Positions 15,342 to 24,710 of a stretch of DNA of 45,659 bases are shown piece after piece. The stretch spans positions 1-45,659 of the forward strand of contig JAMCZZ010000037.1 in assembly GCA_023484645.1 (NCBI GenBank). Reading direction: 5' to 3'. Within the stretch, counting starts at the first letter, position 1, and the number at the start of each line of letters is the position of its first letter. Source of the stretch: Patescibacteria group bacterium (GTDB lineage: Bacteria; Patescibacteria; UBA1384; XYA2-FULL-43-10; 1-14-0-10-43-13). The position numbers and the translations under genes were made by a program. The notes under the pieces are model-generated. The model ran no database searches. It worked only from the letters and a program-made list of their open reading frames with translations, and had not been told where the DNA came from.

Positions 15342-16112
15342 TTATTGTTCAATGTTTATCTGCTTGCCTTCTTCTAAAAGGCCTTCATCAGTTACACTCT
15401 CGGGAATATTAGTATCAATGTTCTTTGTATCATCAGAATTTTCATACCTTTTCATAACTTCTTCTGGTTGTGGCTCGTCTGCTTCTGTTTCATCGTCTGT
15501 AAGATATCTGGCTTCAACTGGAAATCCTTTTGATTCCAAGAGTTTATCCTCATCTTGTTCGTTCTTAAGGGTTTTTTTCTTATCATTAGGTCTTCTTCTC
15601 ACACTCATCTCATGTAAATCAATAATCTTTTTAGAGATTGCATAAGGATGGGGCACACTGTCAAATATAAAGTTTTCTATTTCTCCGGCAGTTTGAATAA
15701 TAACTTGGCCATAATGCAATGTTGTTGGAAAGAAACCATCAACTTTTGCTTTTACATCCTGAACTTCACGTAAATAAAGTTCTGAAATTTCTCTATGAAA
15801 AAAGCCGTTTTGTTTGATATCGACCAACCTTCGATCTGTAACAATGTAAATATCAAGATAATAATCCACGAATCCATATAGAAGAACTGCTAAAACAGAA
15901 AGGGAATATGCACTTTCGCCCAAAATTATGATGTTGCCGACAAACGATGAAATATCTGGATTATAAAACCAGTAGGCCAAAACACCTGCTGACGGAACCA
16001 ACATAAGAAAACTAAAAAACCAGAAAATAGCATAGGTAAACCAATGCCTTCTAACTAGAAGAAACACTTTTTCTGATTCTTCTTGAGCTGGAAATAGTTT
16101 CTTATAAGCCAT
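15342..16112 (-). CDS. Bacterial PH-domain (YdbS/YdbT-like) membrane protein
   Basis: 256 aa. Two transmembrane helices (about 28-50 and 62-84) precede a bacterial PH domain (about 85-165) with YLDIYIVTDRRLVDIKQNG and FHREISELYLREVQDVKAK, typical of this family. The C-terminal 80 residues are acidic and low-complexity (DDETEADEPQPEE) and are likely disordered. Bacterial PH-domain proteins of this type are membrane associated; their role is largely unknown. Lies between a two-helix membrane protein and queA, all on one strand with gaps of 1-12 bases. Confidence 0.83.
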   Translation of the reverse strand: MAYKKLFPAQEESEKVFLLVRRHWFTYAIFWFFSFLMLVPSAGVLAYWFYNPDISSFVGNIIILGESAYSLSVLAVLLYGFVDYYLDIYIVTDRRLVDIKQNGFFHREISELYLREVQDVKAKVDGFFPTTLHYGQVIIQTAGEIENFIFDSVPHPYAISKKIIDLHEMSVRRRPNDKKKTLKNEQDEDKLLESKGFPVEARYLTDDETEADEPQPEEVMKRYENSDDTKNIDTNIPESVTDEGLLEEGKQINIEQ

Positions 16113-16124
16113 TTTTTTAAAAAA

Positions 16125-16328
16125 TTAAAAGCCTACCGGCCAATCCCGGAGAGCTACTAGAATTAATGAAATCAAAATAATTACCAGAGACAAAAAAGAA
16201 TAAATCAACATAGCAGGTTTGGTGAGATCACCAACATAACCAAACCGGTATAAATGATAAATGCCGGCGGCACTATATGCAATGAACCCAATCAAAAAAA
16301 TAAAGTAAAAAACCAGTATATAAAGCAT
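16125..16328 (-). CDS. Small two-TM membrane protein, unknown
   Basis: 67 aa with two hydrophobic helices (about 2-26 and 38-61) joined by a loop HLYRFGYVGDLTKP and a short tail RDWPVGF. It is 12 bases upstream of the PH-domain gene on the same strand, so the two are probably co-expressed. I recall similar short proteins beside PH-domain genes in CPR genomes but cannot name a family. No catalytic residues are apparent. Confidence 0.68.
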   Translation of the reverse strand: MLYILVFYFIFLIGFIAYSAAGIYHLYRFGYVGDLTKPAMLIYSFLSLVIILISLILVALRDWPVGF

Positions 16329-16382
16329 GAATAATTAATCTAAAGTTAGAAATTAAGAATTATAAATTTTATAATAACACAG

Positions 16383-16967
16383 TTATTCCAACCTGCCTTC
16401 TTCTAAAGAATCATTGCACCCGCAATATTTTGGAATCATTATCCCATGGGTTCTGGCAAAATTTCTTCCAGTCCAATATCCTTTCCTAAAGTCCTTATAG
16501 TACAAATTCAACTTTTTAGCAATAGCTGCCTCTAGCGACATGTTCCATATTTCATCATGATCTTTATAGGGCGAGCATAACATAGTGGTGGTAAAATATT
16601 TAAAATGGAGCTGTCTGGTTTTATTTACTACTTCCCTCACCAAAAGAGAAAGGCATAACTGACATCTTTTTCTTCTATATCTTTTTTTGTCCGAAATGAA
16701 TTTAATAGAATTTTTATCCTGATAAGGAAGAAGCGGCGCAAAAAAATCTTGAATATTATATTCTGGAACGATTAATTTAATGTTTTTTTCTTCACACAAA
16801 GTCATAACATCAGAAAGGCGTCTTTCATATTCGGCTTTTCCGTGAATTTCAGGGTTGTAGAAAAAAGCGGTAATTTGAAAATTTTCTTTTTCTAATTCAG
16901 AAAAAACATAACTAGCACAGGCAGCACAACAAACATGGATAAGTATTTTTCGTTTAGATACAGACAT
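16383..16967 (-). CDS. queH: QueH, epoxyqueuosine reductase
   Basis: 194 aa. The sequence carries all motifs of the QueH (former DUF208) family: HVCCAACASY with Cys13, 14 and 17, FYNPEIHGKAEYERR, RCQLCLSL with Cys102 and Cys105, and YCGCNDSLE with Cys182 and Cys184. The cysteines bind an iron-sulfur cluster and an additional metal. It performs the last step of queuosine synthesis, reducing epoxyqueuosine in tRNA, and complements the nearby QueA. No preQ1 biosynthesis genes or Tgt are seen here. Confidence 0.93.
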   Translation of the reverse strand: MSVSKRKILIHVCCAACASYVFSELEKENFQITAFFYNPEIHGKAEYERRLSDVMTLCEEKNIKLIVPEYNIQDFFAPLLPYQDKNSIKFISDKKRYRRKRCQLCLSLLVREVVNKTRQLHFKYFTTTMLCSPYKDHDEIWNMSLEAAIAKKLNLYYKDFRKGYWTGRNFARTHGIMIPKYCGCNDSLEEGRLE

Positions 16968-17118
16968 TCTTATTTATTAAGCAATAAATTCTAAATCATA
17001 AATCCTAAATAAATCATAATTCTCAAAATTCAAATGTTTAAACTTTTATGGATTATTATTTGAGATTTATTTGGAACTTGTGATTTTGTATTTGTAATTT
17101 GCTCTACGGATTAGAAAT
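16968..17118. other. AT-rich spacer with degenerate direct repeats
   Basis: This 151-base gap between queH and ruvB has no credible ORF. It consists of diverged copies of short words such as AAATCATAAATCCTAAATAAA and of a mirrored TTTGAGATTTATTTGG run. A similar CAAATCCCAAATCCC style of spacer follows dnaK (35907-35990). No terminator or RNA gene is recognised. Confidence 0.5.
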
Positions 17119-18165
17119 CTAATTGTCAAACAAGCCATTCTGTTCTTTGTCAGCTTGTTTTATTCCCAAGTGTTCATACGCTCTCTCGGTTGCCACCCGG
17201 CCTTTCGGTGTTCTATTGATAAATCCGAGTTGTAAGAGGTAAGGTTCGATTACATCTTCAATTGTATCTCTATCTTCAGATGTGGCAGCTGAAATAGTTT
17301 CGAGTCCAACCGGACCGCCATTAAACTTTTCTATTATAGTTAGAAGGTATTCTCGATCATTTCGGTCTAACCCAATTTCATCAATGTCTATTCTTGTCAA
17401 AGCTTCATCCGCAACTTCTTTATTTATAGACCCATTATGCTTAACTTCGGCATAGTCTCGAACTCTTTTTAAAATTCGGTTTGCAATCCTTGGAGTTCGC
17501 CTTGACCTTTTAGCAATCTCTGTTACACCAAATTTATCAATTTTAACATTAAGAATTTGTGAAGATCTTTTAATAATATTCGATAACTCTTCTTCGGAGT
17601 AAAATTCTAATCGATGAATGGCTCCAAAACGATCTCGGAGTGGAGAAGAAAGCGCCCCTATTTTAGTAGTAGCACCGATTAGGGAGAATTTCGGCAAGTC
17701 GATTCTCATCGTCTTGGCAGAAGGCCCTTTTCCTAAAATCAAATCGATAGCAAAATCTTCCATCGCTGGATACAGAACCTCTTCTACATTTCGATTAAGC
17801 CGATGAATCTCATCAATAAAAAGAACATCACCTTCTGACAGGTTTGTTAAGATAGAAGCTAAGTCTCCCGCTCTCTCAATAGCCGGACCCGAGGTAACTC
17901 TAATATTAACTCCCATTTCATTCGCAATAATATTTGAAAGCGTAGTCTTACCTAACCCTGGGGGACCGTATAGCATTAGGTGTTCAATTGGCTCGCCCCG
18001 CTTTTTGGCAGCCTGAATATAGATTATCAAATTATCTTTAATTTTTGCTTGACCGATATATTCCTCGAACCTCTTCGGTCTAAGAGAAAACTCAAATTCC
18101 TCTTCTTCTTCGATAGAATCTGCGGTTATATCAGTCTCTAAGTTTTCTAGTTCTAATTCATCCAT
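17119..18165 (-). CDS. ruvB: RuvB, Holliday junction branch migration helicase
   Basis: 348 aa. Walker [13 protein letters not shown] and Walker [10 protein letters not shown] are present, along with [12 protein letters not shown] near the N-terminus, the sensor [18 protein letters not shown] and the C-terminal winged helix [26 protein letters not shown]. RuvB hexamers pump DNA through RuvA-bound Holliday junctions. A minus-strand TATAAT around 18206-18201 predicts a leader of about 35 bases. RuvA is encoded 79 bases upstream on the same strand, RuvC 9 kb away. Confidence 0.97.
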   Translation of the reverse strand: MDELELENLETDITADSIEEEEEFEFSLRPKRFEEYIGQAKIKDNLIIYIQAAKKRGEPIEHLMLYGPPGLGKTTLSNIIANEMGVNIRVTSGPAIERAGDLASILTNLSEGDVLFIDEIHRLNRNVEEVLYPAMEDFAIDLILGKGPSAKTMRIDLPKFSLIGATTKIGALSSPLRDRFGAIHRLEFYSEEELSNIIKRSSQILNVKIDKFGVTEIAKRSRRTPRIANRILKRVRDYAEVKHNGSINKEVADEALTRIDIDEIGLDRNDREYLLTIIEKFNGGPVGLETISAATSEDRDTIEDVIEPYLLQLGFINRTPKGRVATERAYEHLGIKQADKEQNGLFDN

Positions 18166-18244
18166 ATGAGAAAATAAGCTTTCCCTTTAAAAGCAATTGT
18201 ATTATAGAGCAAAAAGAAGAGATCAGCAAATCACTGAGCTGAAG

Positions 18245-18814
18245 TTATTTTGAGATATTTTTTATTAACCACTTTATTTTCGCTTCAGCTGTTGAACACT
18301 CAACTGGCATTTTAGGAAAAAGTTTCATAATTTCAGTGTTTTTATACCCGAGCGATTGCAATGCGTCCAGAACTTCGTTGCTGCTATCATTTAGATTCCC
18401 AAATATGCCTTCGCTGTCTATGCCGGTTATTTTTGATTTCAAATCGAGGATTATTCTAGCGGCTACTTTTTTACCAATTCCCGAAATTGACTGGAAAAAA
18501 GTCAGGTCTTCGTTCAGAATAGCTCTAACTATTTTATTAACTTCTGCTGACGACATAATAAGCATGCCGACCTTAGGACCGACTCCGTTTACAGAAATTA
18601 ACTGCTCAAAAAGACTCAATTCTTCATATGAATCAAAACCGTAAAGATCACTTGAGTCTTCTCTTAAGTGTTGGTGGATAAAATAATTAGCCTGTTTCCC
18701 ATCTTGAAGTTCTTTCTTATTTGCAATATTGATCTTATATCCAACACCACTAACATCAAGAATTACCAACCCATCTTTATGAAATAAAATTTTACCAGAC
18801 AAATGCGCAATCAT
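18245..18814 (-). CDS. ruvA: RuvA, Holliday junction-binding subunit
   Basis: 189 aa. Domain I (MIAHLSGKILFHKDGLVILDVSG), the two helix-hairpin-helix motifs (ISVNGVGPKVGM and ISGIGKKVAARIILDLK) and the small domain III that contacts RuvB (about 145-189, LDALQSLGYKNTEI) are all present. RuvA tetramers recognise four-way junctions. The ATG overlaps the stop region of the upstream phosphohexomutase gene, suggesting translational coupling. Confidence 0.95.
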   Translation of the reverse strand: MIAHLSGKILFHKDGLVILDVSGVGYKINIANKKELQDGKQANYFIHQHLREDSSDLYGFDSYEELSLFEQLISVNGVGPKVGMLIMSSAEVNKIVRAILNEDLTFFQSISGIGKKVAARIILDLKSKITGIDSEGIFGNLNDSSNEVLDALQSLGYKNTEIMKLFPKMPVECSTAEAKIKWLIKNISK

Positions 18815-20178
18815 TATTTATTGCTCTCGATGAAATTTAGGATTTCGTTTTTCTTCTCTTCTAATAATTTCGCTGATTTTGCTTCTAAATTTAATCTCAA
18901 TAATGGCTCTGTATTCGAACAACGAAGATTAAATCGCCAATCAGAATATTCGCAAGAGACTCCGTCAATTTTGCTGATTTCACTGTCGCTGTATTCATTC
19001 TCGGCTTTTGCCATTATTTCCTTGCCTTTTTCAGTTGTAAAATTAATTTCCCCTGTTATAAAATATTTATTCAAAGTTTCAGCCAATAACGTCGTTAGTG
19101 GCTTACCTTCTTTAGACATTATTTCTAGAATTTGGAGCAATGGAATAATACCTGAATCGGCGTACCAAAAATCACGATAATAAGTATGTCCACTAGATTC
19201 GCCCGAAAAAACTGCATCCTCTTTTCTCATCCTTGCCTTTATGAAAGCATGACCAACCCTCTCTAAAATTGGGGTGCCACCAGAATTTTTGGTCGTGTCA
19301 ATCAGCGCCCAAGTATATCTCGGATCATACACAACCTTAGATGCAGGATGTTTCTCTAGCATATATTTTATTAAGAGCGTATTCGTAAAGTATGAATCCA
19401 GAAATCTACCATCTTCTAAAAAGAAAAAGACTCTATCGGCATCTGCATCCCAAGCAACGCCTAAATCTGGCTTTTCTTTCTTAATTAACGCTATCGTCTC
19501 TTCCCTATTCTCTGGAACAAATGGGTCAGGCCTACCTTTTGGAAAATTACCATCGGGTTCAGCATTTAATGGAATTAATGTAAGGGGTAATTTGCTAATC
19601 TCCATAATTCGATTAAGCACTTTTCCTTCAAAACCAAAGTTTGGATTATAGACAAGTTTTAACGGATTAATTTTTTTTGCATCAATCCAAGTCAATACGT
19701 AATTGCAAAAATCATCAAGCACATTTTTCTTAGTAATTGTGCCTTTTTTATCAAAAACAATCTTTTCACCTGAAGCAACGAAATCTCTGATTTCAAATAA
19801 TCCAGTTTCGCTAGAAATTGGTTCTGCCTTTTCTCGCACCATTTTTGCTCCATGCCATTCAGCCGGATTATGAGAAGCTGTGACCTGAATCCCGCCGCCG
19901 TAACCGTAGTAACCAGTAGCGAAATAAATCATTTCTGTTGAAATCAAACCTATATCAACAACGTCAATGCCAGCATCAACTAACCCCTGAATCATTGCGT
20001 CTTTTAATTCCTCTGAATGCAGACGCACATCACATCCAATAACGACCGGTTTTGCCGGTTTTATGACTGAGGCATAACCTTGCCCCATTGCATAAGCAAT
20101 ATCATTATCAATTTGATTTGGATAAATTCCTCTAATGTCATAAGCTTTAAAAATTGCCGGATCAAAATTATTTCTCAT
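18814..20178 (-). CDS. Phosphomannomutase/phosphoglucomutase (ManB type)
   Basis: 454 aa. The catalytic phosphoserine loop is TASHNPAEWHG with Ser102; the metal loop DADADRVFFF and the sugar-binding loop SGESSGHTYYRD follow in order, and the C-terminal phosphate-binding domain has RCSNTEPLLRLN. It interconverts hexose 1- and 6-phosphates to supply GDP-mannose or related nucleotide sugars. An AAAGGAAAA ribosome site precedes the ATG, which overlaps the stop of the upstream glycosyltransferase. It is the last gene of the sugar cluster before ruvA. Confidence 0.93.
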   Translation of the reverse strand: MRNNFDPAIFKAYDIRGIYPNQIDNDIAYAMGQGYASVIKPAKPVVIGCDVRLHSEELKDAMIQGLVDAGIDVVDIGLISTEMIYFATGYYGYGGGIQVTASHNPAEWHGAKMVREKAEPISSETGLFEIRDFVASGEKIVFDKKGTITKKNVLDDFCNYVLTWIDAKKINPLKLVYNPNFGFEGKVLNRIMEISKLPLTLIPLNAEPDGNFPKGRPDPFVPENREETIALIKKEKPDLGVAWDADADRVFFFLEDGRFLDSYFTNTLLIKYMLEKHPASKVVYDPRYTWALIDTTKNSGGTPILERVGHAFIKARMRKEDAVFSGESSGHTYYRDFWYADSGIIPLLQILEIMSKEGKPLTTLLAETLNKYFITGEINFTTEKGKEIMAKAENEYSDSEISKIDGVSCEYSDWRFNLRCSNTEPLLRLNLEAKSAKLLEEKKNEILNFIESNK

Positions 20179-21368
20179 TATTTTCCTTTCAAATTTTTTT
20201 GTTTTTTTAAAATACTAATAAAATTATCAATTACTTTTGAAAATTCGATTGATTGGCCTAATTCGTAAGATTTTTTTTGATAATCAAATATTTTGGACCG
20301 ATTTGCAGTTAAAGAATTAACTACTTTTGTGATGGAAGAAAAATCTTTAAAATCTACAAGTTCGCCAACCCCATGCTTTTCGATAAGATCGCGGGCAAAG
20401 AAATAAGGAGTTGAGACAATGCAGCATCCCGCCGTCAAAGCATAACTTAAAGTTCCAGAACTGGCCTGTTCTTTCTTGTAATACGGAGTTATATAAATGT
20501 CAGTATTTGACAAATACCGGAAAATTTCCTCGACCTCAAGATATCGGTTATCAAAAATTACGTTATTGTCCAATTTTAATTTTTTTGTCAGTTGTTTTAA
20601 ATATAAAAGATATTTCTCTGATTTGTTAGGCCTCATTTGTCCAGCTATTATGTATTTGATTGAAAGATTTGGTTTTTTAGAAATAATGCCCGGCAAAGCT
20701 TTGATTACATATTCCAATCCCTTTTTGGGAGAAATCAGCCCAAAAGAAGTTAAAATAAAATCATCTTTATTCAGCCCAAGCGATTCCTTTTCTTTTCGAT
20801 AACGCAAAAGGTCTTTCTCGGACAAAGCCGGCGCACCATGAGGCAAAATGAATATCTTATCATTTTCAAGGGAAAACTTTTTGCATAAATATTCTTTAGC
20901 CGAATCGGTCAGCACAACGACTGCACTTACATAAGGAAAAATTTCTTTTAATAATTTGGTTCTGCTTTTAAACCGATCGGGAACAATTTTAAACGGCCTT
21001 TCCGAAGAAATCGGGACCGAATGAAGCGTTAAAACTACAGGTTTTTTTAAATTTTTTAAAAATTCTAATATTTTGCGGCCATTAAAACCACCGTAAATCC
21101 AAAATTCGTGTTGAACGGAGACAACAGCTGCGTCAGATTCGTTTATGAATTTAGCAGCAGCAACATAACTTCTATCGTCTTCTTGTTCAATCGTTTTTTT
21201 AACAATTTTGGGATACTTAAGATCTTTGCCGTTATTAATAGCGACGACTTCGCATTCAATATCAGTGTGATTCTTTCTTATTGAATCAATAATGGACTCG
21301 GTATAAGTCGCAATCCCGCACTCCCTCGGTGGAAATGTTGAGACAAAGATTATTTTATTTCTGTTCAT
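20178..21368 (-). CDS. GT4-family glycosyltransferase (first of two paralogues)
   Basis: 396 aa, GT-B fold. The N-terminal half opens with FVSTFPPRECGIATYTESI and includes VSVQHEFWIYGGFNG; the nucleotide-sugar half has FGLISPKKGLEYVIKALP and the EQASSGTLSYALTAGCCIVSTPYFFARDL donor region, typical of GT4. It is cytosolic or membrane-peripheral. It is clearly related to the glycosyltransferase at 22543 (shared ECG/ACGVATY, QHEF, KKG and EQ.SSGTL motifs), implying duplication. It overlaps the PHP gene by 14 bases and the phosphohexomutase by one. Confidence 0.9.
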   Translation of the reverse strand: MNRNKIIFVSTFPPRECGIATYTESIIDSIRKNHTDIECEVVAINNGKDLKYPKIVKKTIEQEDDRSYVAAAKFINESDAAVVSVQHEFWIYGGFNGRKILEFLKNLKKPVVLTLHSVPISSERPFKIVPDRFKSRTKLLKEIFPYVSAVVVLTDSAKEYLCKKFSLENDKIFILPHGAPALSEKDLLRYRKEKESLGLNKDDFILTSFGLISPKKGLEYVIKALPGIISKKPNLSIKYIIAGQMRPNKSEKYLLYLKQLTKKLKLDNNVIFDNRYLEVEEIFRYLSNTDIYITPYYKKEQASSGTLSYALTAGCCIVSTPYFFARDLIEKHGVGELVDFKDFSSITKVVNSLTANRSKIFDYQKKSYELGQSIEFSKVIDNFISILKKQKNLKGK

Positions 21369-22539
21369 TATTTTTCCTTGATTCTATCCAACCTGAAAAT
21401 TTTTCTTCATCCCAAAGATTAATAATCTTATTTCGATCAATAAAATTCTGTATTTGATAGATTCTTCTGGCATATTTCATTAACATTGGTATTGAAAGCT
21501 GTTTCTTATCTATTTTTCTTGTTTCAACTTCATCTCGGTCATTTTTAATATCTACATATAATGGTTCAGATGCTGTTAGGGCAGAAAATATTTCAGCCAG
21601 CTCTCCACTCTCTTCAATTTCCTGTAATTTAGCTCTGTTTTTTCGCAATTCTATTATTCTTTCTTTTTCCGGCAATGCCGTTTCTCCTGGTTTCAACCCT
21701 TTGAGTGCTTCCCCTTCATTAAAAGTAGCTCCTGCTATTTTTGCCTTCAGGTTCGCTGATTCCTCCAAAATTGATTGCTGTTCTGGCGTTAGATCTGCTT
21801 TGGAGAGATAGTCCGTCAAACGGTGAAAATCAGGTGCCAGTGAGACAAGATTGTTGTTTCTACTTAGCGCTTCGAAAAATTCTCTTGGCAAATCAGAAGG
21901 TGCTGAGTCACCGATTCCTACTTCAATTGCAACATTTTTAGCAGCCGCATGCCGACATAACTTATCCCAATCAACTTTGCCCCATTCTTCTTTTGGCAAT
22001 TCTCTAAGCGGATGACCAAGCATATTAATACTCGGATTATTATCCATCGCAGTTATCCAACGATTTACTGTAGACTCGGCAGTCATTTGATCTGGTCGAT
22101 CAGTATTTTTATAGTGAATTGAGGCCACAACAATGTCTGACTGGTTCAAAATATCATCTGGAGCGTCAATGCTCCCATCCGGAAAGACATTAACTTCAAC
22201 CCCTTTAAAAACCTTGGGGGCAGTATTTTCTTCATTGATTTTATCGATGTCTTGAAATTCTGTTCTGATTTTTTCATACCAATATTCTTCTTTTGGCCAG
22301 CCGACATGTTCTGCGAAACCGATATATTTTAAGCCGGTTTTTTTATTTATCGCCTCTCTAATGTCAGCAATTTGATCTTTGCCGCAAGAACTCCCTGCCC
22401 ATGAATGAAAATGAATAAAGCCTTTAAAATCTTTAATGCTCCATCGTTCGTTTTTTTCGGCTTCTTCCTCTAAACTTTTCTCTTCTAATTCAGGAGAAGA
22501 TGAAAAAGCAGGATTAAAAGGACCTAATTGCTCATTCAT
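21355..22539 (-). CDS. PHP-domain phosphoesterase with long C-terminal extension
   Basis: 394 aa. The PHP metal motifs are visible: FIHFHSWAGSSCG (first His pair), YIGFAEHVGWP (about 73-83), the Glu in GVEVNVFPDG, SIHYKNT, LGHPLRE and DFHRLTD near residue 235. Residues about 245-394 form a charged helical extension not typical of histidinol phosphatase. PHP enzymes hydrolyse phosphate esters with a trinuclear metal site. Squeezed between two paralogous glycosyltransferases with 14 bases of overlap and a 3-base gap, it probably acts on a sugar or lipid phosphate in the same pathway. Confidence 0.82.
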   Translation of the reverse strand: MNEQLGPFNPAFSSSPELEEKSLEEEAEKNERWSIKDFKGFIHFHSWAGSSCGKDQIADIREAINKKTGLKYIGFAEHVGWPKEEYWYEKIRTEFQDIDKINEENTAPKVFKGVEVNVFPDGSIDAPDDILNQSDIVVASIHYKNTDRPDQMTAESTVNRWITAMDNNPSINMLGHPLRELPKEEWGKVDWDKLCRHAAAKNVAIEVGIGDSAPSDLPREFFEALSRNNNLVSLAPDFHRLTDYLSKADLTPEQQSILEESANLKAKIAGATFNEGEALKGLKPGETALPEKERIIELRKNRAKLQEIEESGELAEIFSALTASEPLYVDIKNDRDEVETRKIDKKQLSIPMLMKYARRIYQIQNFIDRNKIINLWDEEKFSGWIESRKNNEQK

Positions 22540-22542
22540 AAA

Positions 22543-23712
22543 TTAATTCTCCAATAAACTTGAAAAAAGATTGAGGTATTTTTTAGCTGTTCTTGACCAG
22601 GTTTGCTGCCTGGCATATTTGTAGGATTCGTTTTCCATTCTATGTCTAACCTTAGGGTGTTTTATTAGATAAACGATTTTGTTTGCCAATTCCTTGCTAT
22701 TACGAGGAGGAACGAGTATCCCTCTCTTATCAGCCAAAGCTTCTTTAGCATAATCAAAGGGGGTCGAAATGCATGCTCTGCCAGCTGCCATTGCATAGAT
22801 TAAAGTTCCGCTTGAAACTTGTTCCTTAACTGTGAATGGAGCTACAAAAACGTTTGTCGCCATAAGATAATTTAAGAGTTCTGAGTAATCTATAAATTTA
22901 TTGACAAATATAACATTATTTCCCAGTTTTAAATCTTTAACTTTATCCTTTAGGAGTTTGTAGTATTCGGGTGATCGCTGCGGATGCGCTCTTCCGGCGA
23001 TCAAAAGTTTGATATTCGGATATTTCTTTCTAGATTCGGCGACAGCTTCAATTAAATACTCATAACCTTTCTTTGGCCTAATCAAACCAAAAGATGAAAC
23101 GAGTAGCTCCTCTTTATTTAAGCCGATCATTTCCTTAAAGAAACCAGTGGAGTATTTTGGCACATTCGGAGCGCCGTGTTTTATGACCTCGATTTTTCTC
23201 GGTGCAACTTTATATTGATTAACTAACATTCTCTTTGCAATTTCGGCGAGCACAACTATTCTCAAAGATTTGTCGCAGATTTCCTGTACAACTTTTTTGT
23301 GACTTGGCGGAGGATTTTTGTAAACCATATGCATGGTAGTGATCGCAGGCTTTTCCAGAGCATTGAGAAAAATTAGAAAGTTTTTTCCGTCATCCTGTCC
23401 CAAAGTATCAGGATTAACTTTAGATCCATAAAGGCCGAATTCATGTTGAATATCAACAATTTGTGCGTCGCTTTGGTTGATAATCTGGGCAGCCTTTTTA
23501 TAACCTTCAATATCTTTATCCCAAAAGTGATATTTAACCGAAGACCCGTATCTGTAACCCTCTTTCGTATCGTCTATAGCGACCACAAAATCCTTAAAAT
23601 CCGGATTGGCTGTGGCCATTGTTTTTCTAAGAGCAGCTGCATAAGTCGCAACACCGCAAGCTTTTGGTAGATATGAGGTAAAATGGGCAATACTAGCTAG
23701 TTTTTTTTTCAC
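22543..23712 (-). CDS. GT4-family glycosyltransferase (second paralogue)
   Basis: 389 aa from the GTG at 23712, chosen because AAAGGAG lies 5 bases upstream; the frame is open to a GTG 14 codons earlier. The sequence starts near KKKLASIAHFTSYLPKACG, and contains VDIQHEFGLYG, SSFGLIRPKKGYEYLIEAV and the donor-site EQVSSGTLIYAMAAGRACISTPFDYAKEAL. It is homologous to the protein at 20178. Two related transferases flanking a PHP phosphatase suggest stepwise sugar addition and dephosphorylation. Acceptor and sugar unknown. Confidence 0.9.
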   Translation of the reverse strand: MKKKLASIAHFTSYLPKACGVATYAAALRKTMATANPDFKDFVVAIDDTKEGYRYGSSVKYHFWDKDIEGYKKAAQIINQSDAQIVDIQHEFGLYGSKVNPDTLGQDDGKNFLIFLNALEKPAITTMHMVYKNPPPSHKKVVQEICDKSLRIVVLAEIAKRMLVNQYKVAPRKIEVIKHGAPNVPKYSTGFFKEMIGLNKEELLVSSFGLIRPKKGYEYLIEAVAESRKKYPNIKLLIAGRAHPQRSPEYYKLLKDKVKDLKLGNNVIFVNKFIDYSELLNYLMATNVFVAPFTVKEQVSSGTLIYAMAAGRACISTPFDYAKEALADKRGILVPPRNSKELANKIVYLIKHPKVRHRMENESYKYARQQTWSRTAKKYLNLFSSLLEN

Positions 23713-23816
23713 CCTTACTCCTTTAGGATTACTTTTTGTAATTATTTGTACCACAACCGTTACTGACTTATCAATTACTAATTATTATAACATTAATACG
23801 ATTAAATGTTCATTTA

Positions 23817-24644
23817 TTAATTGCTGCGATTGTTATTAATTCTAGATAGGAAATATTTAAACACTTTATTAACGATTCTATCCTTCTTCAAATTTAAGCT
23901 AAATGCATGATTAAATTCAATAAAGTAGTAGCTTCTGCCTTTCTTGATGAAATCGGCGCAAATAATATCTCCGCTTATCTTTTTAGCAAATTCCTCTGCA
24001 AGACTTCTTAGGGTCCGGCTAGGATAAATAAATTTGGCTTTACCCCCAAGCGCAGTATTGCTTCTAAATTCGGTTTCGTCCTTGTTTTCTCTAAATAATC
24101 CCCCGACTGCCTTACCCCCTACTACATAGACCCTATAATCGTTAGCGTGCTCTAATTTTATAAATTCTTGTATAAGATAACTGCGATCATTAGTAATAAT
24201 ATCTTTTAGTTCATTTTTATCGTTTACTAAGAAAACGCCCTTGCCTCCATAACCATAGATTTCTTTAACCACCATAGGAAAACCCAGTTTATTATAATCC
24301 TCCGGTTTGTATGTTCTTGGGGTTCTTACACCGCACTTTTCCGCTTCTTCGGCCATTAAAAACTTGTCATACTCTGTCTTTAATAGATGAGGAGAATTAA
24401 TATAGGGCGCTTTATACTTTTTTATCAAAAGTTCAAATAGTCCAACGAGGCGGTCAAATTCTTTTTTATCATAACCCGGGTTGATTCTAGGGTAGATAAT
24501 GCTGGGCTTGAGATCTGATGTAATATCACTTGTATTAGCAATTACCTTGACCTTAAAGTTGAATTTTTCGCTCTTTTCGGTTAGTATCCTAATGCTAGGA
24601 TCGTTGATTTTATCGTCGCTTGTTACTATTGCAACCGTATACAT
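23817..24644 (-). CDS. RimK-like ATP-grasp ligase
   Basis: 275 aa from the ATG at 24644, chosen because a perfect AGGAGG lies 6 bases upstream; the longer frame to 24683 lacks one. The order of elements fits the ATP-grasp fold: pre-ATP-grasp region 1-90, then KTEYDKFLMAEEAEKCGVRTPRTY, the glycine-rich loop KEIYGYGGKGVFLV, YLIQEFI, DYRVYVVGGKAVGGLFR and the metal-binding FIEFNHAFSLNL near the end. Such enzymes ligate carboxylates to amines via acyl phosphate. It is divergent from a second ATP-grasp gene (66 bases apart). Confidence 0.85.
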   Translation of the reverse strand: MYTVAIVTSDDKINDPSIRILTEKSEKFNFKVKVIANTSDITSDLKPSIIYPRINPGYDKKEFDRLVGLFELLIKKYKAPYINSPHLLKTEYDKFLMAEEAEKCGVRTPRTYKPEDYNKLGFPMVVKEIYGYGGKGVFLVNDKNELKDIITNDRSYLIQEFIKLEHANDYRVYVVGGKAVGGLFRENKDETEFRSNTALGGKAKFIYPSRTLRSLAEEFAKKISGDIICADFIKKGRSYYFIEFNHAFSLNLKKDRIVNKVFKYFLSRINNNRSN

Positions 24645-24710
24645 TTTGTTCCTCCTAAAATAATAACCCTTTAGATATATCACGTCATTGAAGCAAAAGG
24701 AAGCCTTATC